From Chachezhania antarctica (lineage in GTDB: Bacteria > Pseudomonadota > Alphaproteobacteria > Rhodobacterales > Rhodobacteraceae): a stretch of DNA of 64,000 bases. The stretch is from the NCBI RefSeq assembly GCF_003646465.1, contig NZ_QZEX01000002.1, forward strand, positions 450,471 through 514,470, given 5' to 3'. Below the pieces are notes generated by a model. It did not search any database. It had not been told where the DNA came from and was given only the letters and a program-made list of their open reading frames with translations. The position numbers were made by a program, and so were the translations under genes. This document shows positions 1-6,610 of this stretch, piece by piece (positions within the stretch are counted from its first letter, which is position 1; the number at the start of each line of letters is the position of its first letter).

Positions 1-2
1 AA

Positions 3-80
3 GACCGGGAAGCCTACGATGTCTTTCTAATCCGGCAGGACGGGTCGACCGAGATCTACTCGAGTTACCCAGAAGGGTGA
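3..80 (+). CDS. C-terminal end of an unidentified protein (partial)
   Basis: An open frame enters from the left edge and ends at TGA 78-80, 12 bases before the ZIP transporter start. The 25 visible residues include IRQDGSTEIYSS, which has ordinary coding character. It lies on the same strand and close enough to be co-transcribed with the metal/envelope genes that follow. Too little remains to assign a family; it could be chance. Confidence 0.35.
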   Translation, partial: DREAYDVFLIRQDGSTEIYSSYPEG

Positions 81-92
81 ACCAGCTCAGAC

Positions 93-875
93 ATGGACAC
101 CCTGCCCCCGATACTGCTCGGTCTGATTGGAAGTCTCGCCGCCGGCACGCTGACGGCCGTCGGCGCGGTGCCCGTTTTGTTCGGTCACATTCCGTCGCGG
201 GCAACTCGCGACCTGTCGCTCGGCTTCGCGGCCGGGGTGATGCTTGCCGCCTCCTTTTTCTCCTTGATTATCCCTGCACTCGATGCCGCCGAAACCTTGT
301 TCGACAACGGAGCTGCACCGGCCGCCATCGTCTGCGTTGCGATCCTTCTGGGAATGGGGGCGGTAGCGCTGATGAACGAGAAGCTGCCCCATGAACACTT
401 CAGATCGGGTCGTGAAGGACCGGAGGCGGAGTCCTTGCGGCGGGTTTGGCTCTTCATCTTCGCGATTACGATTCACAACTTCCCAGAGGGCCTTGCAGTC
501 GGCGTGGGATTTGGTTCGGGAGGCATGGAGGGCGGTCTGCCGATCGCGATCGGCATCGGTCTTCAGAACGCTCCTGAGGGGCTCGCCGTCGCGGTATCGC
601 TCTTGGGTGAAGGGTATCCCAGGCTCCGCGCCTGGGCCATCGCGGCCCTCACCGGCATGGTCGAACCGATTGGTGGCTTGCTCGGAGCGGGCATCATCAC
701 ACTGTCGGAACCGCTACTCCCATGGGGCCTCGCCTTTGCAGCAGGTGCGATGCTTTACGTAATCAGCCACGAAATAATTCCTGAGACTCATCGAAGCGGC
801 CATCAGAACAAAGCGACCCTCGGACTATCAATTGGCCTTGTTCTCATGTTGTTTCTAGACGTTTGGCTGGGGTGA
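93..875 (+). CDS. ZIP family divalent metal transporter
   Basis: A 260-residue integral membrane protein of the ZIP (ZupT/SLC39) family, which moves Zn2+ and related divalent metals into the cytoplasm. The family signatures are present: HNFPEGLAVG in the fourth helix region, a second NAPEGLAVA in the next helix, and HEIIPE near the C-terminus, which supply the His/Glu metal ligands. There is no long His-rich cytoplasmic loop. The gene ends 4 bases before lspA, so the two are almost certainly one operon. An importer beside an efflux ATPase (zntA-like, 6.6 kb) suggests a metal homeostasis island. Family call is firm; the metal preference is inferred. Confidence 0.93.
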   Translation: MDTLPPILLGLIGSLAAGTLTAVGAVPVLFGHIPSRATRDLSLGFAAGVMLAASFFSLIIPALDAAETLFDNGAAPAAIVCVAILLGMGAVALMNEKLPHEHFRSGREGPEAESLRRVWLFIFAITIHNFPEGLAVGVGFGSGGMEGGLPIAIGIGLQNAPEGLAVAVSLLGEGYPRLRAWAIAALTGMVEPIGGLLGAGIITLSEPLLPWGLAFAAGAMLYVISHEIIPETHRSGHQNKATLGLSIGLVLMLFLDVWLG

Positions 876-879
876 CGAC

Positions 880-1362
880 ATGCCGCCCTCTCTAAAAGCG
901 TCAGTTAGCGGCACTCTTGCCATTTTCATCGCTTTCTCCGTCGATCAAGTCACAAAAGCTATCGTGGTTGCGAATGCGGAATCCCTGCGCGCTAGCGTCC
1001 CGATCGCCCCTGGGTTTAATCTCACGTACTTGCGTAATGACGGCGTGACCTTCGGCCTTCTCAGCGGCACATCATGGTGGGTCCTGGCGGCGCTGGCCAT
1101 TGCCGTCTGCGTCTGGTTGACGTTCATGATGTGTCAAGCTGCCAACAGAGTCGAAGCCGTCGCATACGGCGCGATCATAGGAGGCGCTTTCGGCAACGTA
1201 ACGGATCGCCTGCGTTTTCAGGGGGTCACGGATTTCCTCGATTTCTATGTGAGCACCGCCCATTGGCCCGCCTTCAATATGGCCGATGTGTTTGTGGTAT
1301 GTGGCGTCGGATTGCTCCTCATTGGGCCGAAGGTCCAGCAAGCACACCAGAGTGGTCCATGA
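880..1362 (+). CDS. lspA: Lipoprotein signal peptidase (signal peptidase II)
   Basis: A 160-residue, four-helix inner-membrane aspartyl protease that cleaves the signal peptide of diacylglyceryl-prolipoproteins just before the lipidated cysteine. The conserved blocks are visible: DQVTK in helix 1, the GNVTDR block (N106, D109, R110), VTDFLDF (catalytic D118) and FNMAD (catalytic D136). Length is normal. Its stop overlaps the lnt start in an ATGA arrangement (1359-1362). A mobile copy of lspA next to metal genes is a recurrent theme in Gram-negative metal-resistance islands. Here it is joined by lnt and by a small lipoprotein gene at 5264 that could be a client. Confidence 0.96.
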   Translation: MPPSLKASVSGTLAIFIAFSVDQVTKAIVVANAESLRASVPIAPGFNLTYLRNDGVTFGLLSGTSWWVLAALAIAVCVWLTFMMCQAANRVEAVAYGAIIGGAFGNVTDRLRFQGVTDFLDFYVSTAHWPAFNMADVFVVCGVGLLLIGPKVQQAHQSGP

Positions 1363-2942
1363 GGTCGCCTTTGCCTTTTTGCAGAGGCTGGGTGACTTCC
1401 TTGCCGTCTCGCGCCATTGTCGCGACCGCAGCAGGAGCGATGACCGTTCTGTCGCTTCCGCCCTTCTCGATCATTCTGCTCGTGCCCGTATCCTTTTCAG
1501 TGCTGCTACTTCTGCTGCGCGCTGGTTCCGTCGGGGCGGCCGCACTGGTGGGGTGGGCCTTCGGCCTCGGTCAGTTCGGCTTCGGCCTCTCATGGATCTC
1601 CGAGAGCTTCTATGTGGACCCCGATAAATTCGGGGCGCTGGCCATCCCGGCCGTTGCCGCACTGGCCGCCGGTCTGGCCACCTTTCCGGCCTTGGCGGCG
1701 GCGCTGTTTTCCGGCACTATGTCCCGCCGTGCAGTCACCGGCGTAACGACCTGCCTGCTGTTCGCAACCTCGTGGACGGCGGCAGAGTGGCTGCGCGGGC
1801 ACGTCCTCACGGGATTTCCCTGGAACCTCACCGCCTACGCCCTTGTCGACTACCCGACACTGAGGCAGCCGGCCGCATGGATTGGCAGCTATGGGCTGGG
1901 CTTTCTTTTAGTCCTGGCCGGAACGCTGCCGGCCGCGGCCCTGGTGACGGAGAGACGGCGGCGCTGGGTCCCCGCTAGTCTATTCGCGGCTGTGATCGCG
2001 ACGATATGGACCGTAGGCCAAGGCCGACTCGGGTTAGAGCCGGGACCTGCGCCCGATGCCGATGTGCGTATAGTCCAAGGCAACGTGCCGCAAAGGGAGA
2101 AGTGGGCGCCCGAACAGCGAGACGAGACCTTAACGCGCTATCTGGACCTCTCGAGCGGTCCCGGCGAGGTGGATGTGCTCCTGTGGCCGGAAACCGCCTT
2201 TCCGGGCTTTCTCGATGAGGATCTGCGGGCGCGATCTCGCATTGCCGCCATCTTGCAGGACGGCGCTTTGCTTCTGACCGGCGTCCCGGACCGCACGCGA
2301 AAGGACCAAGAAACGCTCTATTTCAACACCGTCCAAGCTTACAATCAAACCGGAGACATTCTGACCGGCTATGCAAAACACCATCTCGTTCCATTCGGCG
2401 AGTATGTCCCCTTCCGCGGCTGGCTTAAGCTCGACCGGATCACCCAAGGCCTGGGAGACTTTACGCCCGGTGCAGGACCGCGAACGCTGACCCTGCCCGG
2501 CGCTCCCCCGCTGGCTGTGGCCATCTGCTACGAGATCATCTTTCCGGGCGACGTCATCGACGATCAGCATCGGCCCGACTGGATATTCAACGCAACAAAC
2601 GATGCCTGGTTCGGCACCAGTATAGGACCCGAGCAGCACCTTGCTGCGGTCCGCATGCGTGCCGTCGAAGAAGGACTTCCGATTGTGAGGGCCGCGAACA
2701 CCGGCATCTCAGCGGTAATCGACGCGAAGGGCGAGCTCATTGTGAAGCTTGGCATCGAAGAGACCGGTGTCATCGATGCCGAACTTCCCGGCGCCCTAAA
2801 ACCCACGCCATATGCACGGTTCGGCGACTGGATGTTCCTGGCGTTAATCGCCGTTACTTGGATCGTGTTTCTTGGCTCAAGGCTGTCAGGCATGCATCGG
2901 GCAAGAAATAAAAAAGCATCAGTGGAGGCAAAGTCATGTTGA
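1359..2942 (+). CDS. lnt: Apolipoprotein N-acyltransferase
   Basis: Lnt adds the third acyl chain to the N-terminal cysteine of lipoproteins at the periplasmic face of the inner membrane. The 527-residue protein has a multi-helix N-terminal half and a C-terminal nitrilase/CN-hydrolase domain. The catalytic triad is visible as E278 (WPETAFPG), K340 (KHHLVPFGEYVPF) and C390 (AICYEIIFPG). The ATG at 1359 is chosen because it overlaps the lspA stop and gives the usual family length; the same frame stays open further upstream inside lspA, which is not a plausible start. This is probably an accessory copy carried with lspA. Whether it substitutes for the chromosomal enzyme cannot be seen. Confidence 0.95.
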   Translation: MRSPLPFCRGWVTSLPSRAIVATAAGAMTVLSLPPFSIILLVPVSFSVLLLLLRAGSVGAAALVGWAFGLGQFGFGLSWISESFYVDPDKFGALAIPAVAALAAGLATFPALAAALFSGTMSRRAVTGVTTCLLFATSWTAAEWLRGHVLTGFPWNLTAYALVDYPTLRQPAAWIGSYGLGFLLVLAGTLPAAALVTERRRRWVPASLFAAVIATIWTVGQGRLGLEPGPAPDADVRIVQGNVPQREKWAPEQRDETLTRYLDLSSGPGEVDVLLWPETAFPGFLDEDLRARSRIAAILQDGALLLTGVPDRTRKDQETLYFNTVQAYNQTGDILTGYAKHHLVPFGEYVPFRGWLKLDRITQGLGDFTPGAGPRTLTLPGAPPLAVAICYEIIFPGDVIDDQHRPDWIFNATNDAWFGTSIGPEQHLAAVRMRAVEEGLPIVRAANTGISAVIDAKGELIVKLGIEETGVIDAELPGALKPTPYARFGDWMFLALIAVTWIVFLGSRLSGMHRARNKKASVEAKSC

Positions 2943-3103
2943 CGATCGCGGGTATCCTCGCAGGAGCAATCTGGGGTGGGTATCTGGCGCGTCGCCGTAA
3001 AGGAAACCGGCTGGATATCATGCAATATGCGGTCAGCTCGGGTATCGCTTTTGGCCTCCTGACTTTCTTCGTATCATTGGTCTTCCTGCGTTTGGCGTCT
3101 TAG
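2936..3103 (+). CDS. Small two-helix membrane protein
   Basis: A 55-residue open frame with a good ribosome binding site (GGAGG about 8 bases upstream) that overlaps the lnt stop by 7 bases and ends 23 bases before the next gene. It has two hydrophobic segments (about residues 2-18 and 33-52) around a basic hinge, ARRRKGNR. Spacing and overlap argue for a translated operon member. I recall similar small proteins in alphaproteobacteria but can assign no function. Confidence 0.7.
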   Translation: MLTIAGILAGAIWGGYLARRRKGNRLDIMQYAVSSGIAFGLLTFFVSLVFLRLAS

Positions 3104-3126
3104 AAAACCTTTGAGGTGCCATAAAA

Positions 3127-5028
3127 TTGCGACGTCTTTTCAGAACTTTGCTGTATACTTTCGGGACTCTCGCCACTTTGGCTCTGGCTGTATCGGCGTT
3201 CATGTACGTATTACTGACCGCATCTGTTCCGGACTACGACGAAGACTTCACAGTCGCTGGCATAGAACAGACAGTCGATGTTCTGAGAGACTCCTTTGCA
3301 ATCCCACATATTATAGGGAGTTCGGCTGCCGACATATACTTCGCGATTGGGTTTTCCCACGCGCAGGACAGGCTGAGCCAATTATTAAGCGCACGACAGA
3401 AAGCGAACGCAGGACGACTTGCGAACCTGACGATCCCCCTCCCAAATACTGTCGAAGACGACCTTGCAGCCTATACAGCCGGCGTCAACGCATGGCTGGA
3501 CATTGTCTCTAAGGGTTGGCGAGGTCGTGGCGCCCCGGAATTATTGATCTCCGGCCAAAATGAAATTACGCCTTGGAGGCCCGCGGATAGCCTCAACATC
3601 GCGAAGTATTTCCTGGCCAGCCTCCGTCTGACGCCCCATGAGTTAGCCAATTCTGGCCTCGTTGAAGACACGCCCTCAGAAAATCCACCATTTCCCCAAG
3701 ATATGATCACGTATAACCCTAGAGTGAGCCTTGATGCGTGGGCGGTGGAAAGTGCCCAAAGCGTGACTGGAGTTCCTATTCTTGCCGCGGATAGTATTGG
3801 TCCTCTATCCTTACCTTCAGAATGGTACTTGGCTGATCTTCAGTTACCGACAGGGGCAGTCATGGGGAGTACTCTGCCGGGAATACCGTTCGTATTTGTG
3901 GGGCGCAATGACCGTATCGCATGGGCATTCCGTTCAAGTGACTTTCCTCGTGACGAAGCACTGGAACCACTTCAGGTTGCGAGCGCGGTCAGCTTCATAA
4001 CCATATTAGAAAAACTTCCCCGATCAACCGACGCAGGCGACGCGGTTGAAGAGGCATCGGACATTTTGCCTGCAGGATTGGAAATATTGGTTATTGATCG
4101 GAACACCTCGGCTTCAAGTCCACAAGACGATCGCTCTCGAAAACCATCGCTTCGAGCCTTGCGCCTGTCCACACTTCAGGACCGGCAGACAGTCTTCTCC
4201 ATGGAGGGTGTGAAAGCAGTCCAGCGCGATACCGTGAGCGAAGCTTCGCGAGTCTTGCTCCCACTGATGGCCCGCGAGCTCTGGTTTCAAAACCCCGTTC
4301 TTTCCAGCGAAGATCGGAACCTCGTCCAGCTTCGGAGCCAGGTTCTTGATCTTCTCGCTGCATGGAACGGAAATATGGATCGCTATTCGCCTGAGCCTCT
4401 GGCTTTCTGGGCTTGGTCACTCGCTCTGCAACGACGCATCCTCAAAGACGAGTTCCCCATACAAGAGCAGCTGTGGAAACTTCCAAATCCTGAATTCCTT
4501 ATCTCGGCTCTTAGCGCACGAGGCGAGAGTGCCGACTGGTGCGATATCCGGACATCATCACGGGTCGAAACCTGCCAAGATCAGATTGAAGCAGCACTGG
4601 ACGATGCGGTTGACTGGTTAAACCAGCGCCATGGCTCCGACCCCTCCAGCTGGATGTGGGGAAGTGAGCATTACGTGGAAATGAACTCGTCGACGATATC
4701 ATCAGAAGGTCTGCTGAAGGAATTCCTGTCTCTTCGGAAAGAAATCTCCGGGGATCCATATACGCAGTTCTCCACATCCTTCGATCCTACGAATGATCGC
4801 CCATTTGTCAGCAATACTGGCAGCAACTTTCAGGCGATCATGAGTATGTCGGAAGACATGGCCTCCTACTTCCTGCTGCCTGCCGGACAGTCGGGGCATC
4901 CAATGTCACCATTCTTCGACAACTTTTTTCAAATCTGGAGCCAGAATGCGTATCTGACGATGACCTCAGACCTGTCGGCGGCGAGAAGTGGCTCCGTTGG
5001 ATTGTCGCGTCTATCGCCCGACCGGTAA
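3127..5028 (+). CDS. Penicillin acylase-like Ntn-hydrolase family protein, probably lacking the nucleophile
   Basis: The 633-residue product starts at TTG behind GAGGT and has an N-terminal signal anchor (residues about 5-31). Family landmarks are the IPHI..SSAADIYFAIGF.HAQDR block (about 59-82), VGRNDRIAWAF, and a C-terminal PAGQSGHP..P.F.D block. In active members the beta chain begins Ser-Asn-x-Trp. Here the Trp block reads S201-L202-D203-A204-W205, which puts Leu where the autocatalytic Ser should be unless the register has shifted by one. The protein may therefore be neither processed nor hydrolytic. It sits in the lspA-lnt operon, 23 bases after the small membrane protein. Envelope location is likely; a binding or chaperone-like role is possible. 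Confidence 0.75.
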   Translation: MRRLFRTLLYTFGTLATLALAVSAFMYVLLTASVPDYDEDFTVAGIEQTVDVLRDSFAIPHIIGSSAADIYFAIGFSHAQDRLSQLLSARQKANAGRLANLTIPLPNTVEDDLAAYTAGVNAWLDIVSKGWRGRGAPELLISGQNEITPWRPADSLNIAKYFLASLRLTPHELANSGLVEDTPSENPPFPQDMITYNPRVSLDAWAVESAQSVTGVPILAADSIGPLSLPSEWYLADLQLPTGAVMGSTLPGIPFVFVGRNDRIAWAFRSSDFPRDEALEPLQVASAVSFITILEKLPRSTDAGDAVEEASDILPAGLEILVIDRNTSASSPQDDRSRKPSLRALRLSTLQDRQTVFSMEGVKAVQRDTVSEASRVLLPLMARELWFQNPVLSSEDRNLVQLRSQVLDLLAAWNGNMDRYSPEPLAFWAWSLALQRRILKDEFPIQEQLWKLPNPEFLISALSARGESADWCDIRTSSRVETCQDQIEAALDDAVDWLNQRHGSDPSSWMWGSEHYVEMNSSTISSEGLLKEFLSLRKEISGDPYTQFSTSFDPTNDRPFVSNTGSNFQAIMSMSEDMASYFLLPAGQSGHPMSPFFDNFFQIWSQNAYLTMTSDLSAARSGSVGLSRLSPDR

Positions 5029-5141
5029 GGCTTACGCCAGACTCCAACAGAATAAGTCGCGGGCATGGACATGGAAGCTCGCCGAATGGTTCGGAAAACC
5101 AGATTGACCTCAGGATGAGTTGCCCTCACACTTACCAAGAT

Positions 5142-5164
5142 CCTATAGCTCCTAAAGCTATAGG
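5142..5164. promoter_or_regulatory. Perfect 9-bp inverted repeat upstream of the lipoprotein gene
   Basis: CCTATAGCT and AGCTATAGG flank a 5-base spacer, 100 bases before the start at 5264. No T-run follows, so an operator is more likely than a terminator. CTATAG half-sites are common in operators of MerR-family metal regulators (CadR/PbrR type), which would suit the setting. That link is inference. Confidence 0.4.
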
Positions 5165-5263
5165 TAACACCGCAAGATGGATCGGATCGATCCAAGTGCG
5201 TTGGACAGCGACCTGGAGTGGCAACATGACAGGAAAGCAATAGACGCCCCAATGGAGGCAGCC

Positions 5264-5551
5264 ATGCAAACAAAGTACAGAAACTGTTCCCTAGTAATTA
5301 TCGCCTCCGCTCTGCTTGCCAGCTGCGGGATCACAAACACGGAAGGCCAGAACGATCGATATGAAATCGGCAATATTCCAGAGAATGTTGTTGCCATGGC
5401 CGCTCCCGATCAGGATTTGTCGACGGCTCGCCTGCTAAGCGAAGACGATTGTTACTGGTATATGCATGCCGGCCCAGTGGAAACCACTCTCGTGCCGCTT
5501 CGCGCAACAGGCGGCCGCCCAATATGCGTGGTGCAGCCGCCGGTATCATGA
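5264..5551 (+). CDS. Small lipoprotein
   Basis: A 95-residue protein with a clear type II signal peptide: basic start MQTKYR, hydrophobic core LVIIASAL and the lipobox L-A-S-C with Cys at about residue 24. The ATG at 5264 is chosen because GGAGG lies 6 bases upstream and the signal peptide then begins at the N-terminus; the frame is open further upstream. The mature part is short and not recognised. It lies in the same cargo block as lspA and lnt, so it is a natural candidate client of them. It ends at a strong bidirectional terminator facing the L,D-transpeptidase gene. Confidence 0.72.
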   Translation: MQTKYRNCSLVIIASALLASCGITNTEGQNDRYEIGNIPENVVAMAAPDQDLSTARLLSEDDCYWYMHAGPVETTLVPLRATGGRPICVVQPPVS

Positions 5552-5557
5552 GCGATT

Positions 5558-5590
5558 TCTGGCCTTCCACGCCTCAGGTGGAAGGCCAGA
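5558..5590. terminator. Bidirectional terminator between convergent genes
   Basis: A perfect 13-bp stem (TCTGGCCTTCCAC with GTGGAAGGCCAGA) and a 7-base loop sit between the stops of the lipoprotein gene (5551) and the convergent L,D-transpeptidase gene (5593). Flanking T-tracts are short. Position and stem strength fit an intrinsic terminator serving both strands. Confidence 0.8.
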
Positions 5591-5592
5591 GT

Positions 5593-6255
5593 TCATCCCG
5601 GCATCACGAGGCTTTCCTCGGCTGAGTAAAGGTAGACTGTCGAACCGATTTCAACATTCTCGAACAGATCAATTATATGCGCCATCACCATTCGGACGCA
5701 GCCCGAGCTTGCCCGCCCGCCAATGCTTTCTGGATACGGGGTGCCATGAATGCGGAGATATGTGTCCCTGTCGCCGACATACAGATAGATGGCTCTTGAA
5801 CCGAGTGCATTTTCGGGGCCGGGCTCCACACCACCTGCATACTGAGCATTCTCGGGGTTCCGCTCGATCATGTTTCGTGTAGGCCGCCAGTGCGGCCACC
5901 TAACCATGCGTTTGACGGTGTACGTACCTGGCTCGTAGAGATCCCCTTGGGCAATGGCCACACCATAGCGCATGGCGGTACCGCCTTCTTCTATGTGGTA
6001 AAGGTACCTTGCCACTGCATCGACATGGATATCTCCGGGACGCAGCTCGTCGTTCGCCAATACTCTTTGAGGGAGGAACCTGGGATGCAGCCCCCAAGGG
6101 TTTGTGGTCGCGGGATCATAGCCAAGCGGAGTGACCTGCGCGTCCCAAGCGGTTTTCTGTTCTTCGCTGGGCCAGTTATTGGCAAACGAAAGCGTCGGGA
6201 TCGACGATGGGAGCAGCGCCGCAGTTGTCTGTATAAAGTGTCGTCTCGTCAGCAT
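5593..6255 (-). CDS. L,D-transpeptidase (YkuD domain), exported
   Basis: A 220-residue periplasmic enzyme of the YkuD family, which forms 3-3 peptidoglycan cross-links or attaches proteins to peptidoglycan through a catalytic cysteine. The motif HGTP...GRASSGCVRM is intact (H170, C186). The N-terminus TRRHFIQTTAALLP resembles a twin-arginine signal, so the ATG at 6255 is preferred over an upstream start in the same frame that would add 29 residues with no signal character. It is convergent with the lipoprotein gene and divergent from the P-type ATPase. With lspA, lnt and the acylase-like protein it gives the cargo an envelope-remodelling flavour. Confidence 0.88.
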   Translation of the reverse strand: MLTRRHFIQTTAALLPSSIPTLSFANNWPSEEQKTAWDAQVTPLGYDPATTNPWGLHPRFLPQRVLANDELRPGDIHVDAVARYLYHIEEGGTAMRYGVAIAQGDLYEPGTYTVKRMVRWPHWRPTRNMIERNPENAQYAGGVEPGPENALGSRAIYLYVGDRDTYLRIHGTPYPESIGGRASSGCVRMVMAHIIDLFENVEIGSTVYLYSAEESLVMPG

Positions 6256-6527
6256 CTCAAGTTTCCCAAATACACAGTGAACCGGTTCGATCGCTTGTAC
6301 GCGATAGATGCGGTATAAAACCTCTAGCCCCTGTAGCATCAAGGGTCTTCGCGGTTTTTGTAGTGGAAAGCATCACATCCGTCGAAAAGTGAATCTCCTG
6401 CAGTTCTGGTCGCGACAGAACCCGATCAGATTGGCGATGAATCCCACTAGATAGCAGCCGTTCGCTGATACCGACCTCGATCAAAGAGCAATGTGGGCGA
6501 AGCAATCCATGCAGCATCGAAAAGGAC
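6256..6527. other. Intergenic region without a recognisable gene
   Basis: Between the L,D-transpeptidase start and the zntA-like promoter I see only weak open frames. A divergent merR/cadR gene would normally sit here facing the MerR-type promoter, but no MerR helix-turn-helix signature is visible in any minus-strand frame. It may hold remnants of a lost regulator. Confidence 0.4.
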
Positions 6528-6558
6528 TTGAAGCTACAGTTACTTTAGCCTGTAAGAA
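6528..6558 (+). promoter_or_regulatory. MerR-family-type promoter/operator of the P-type ATPase
   Basis: TTGAAG (6528-6533) and TAAGAA (6553-6558) are separated by 19 bases, the over-long spacing that MerR-family activators require. The spacer carries a dyad with GCTA/TAGC arms (6533-6549). The layout closely follows cadA/zntA promoters controlled by CadR, PbrR or ZntR. The gene starts 52 bases downstream. No merR-type gene lies beside it, so the regulator would act in trans. Confidence 0.65.
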
Positions 6559-6610
6559 CCGACTCGGTCAAAGATAGCCCCGGCCAGTTGCCGGGCCAGG
6601 AGCAAAGAAA

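Noticed and set aside
1074..1358. N-terminal extension of lnt by 95 codons
   Set aside because: It runs through lspA in another frame; the ATGA overlap at 1359 gives the normal Lnt length.
6257..6517. 86-codon minus-strand frame as a possible MerR regulator
   Set aside because: No MerR helix-turn-helix or metal-binding cysteines; position alone is not enough.
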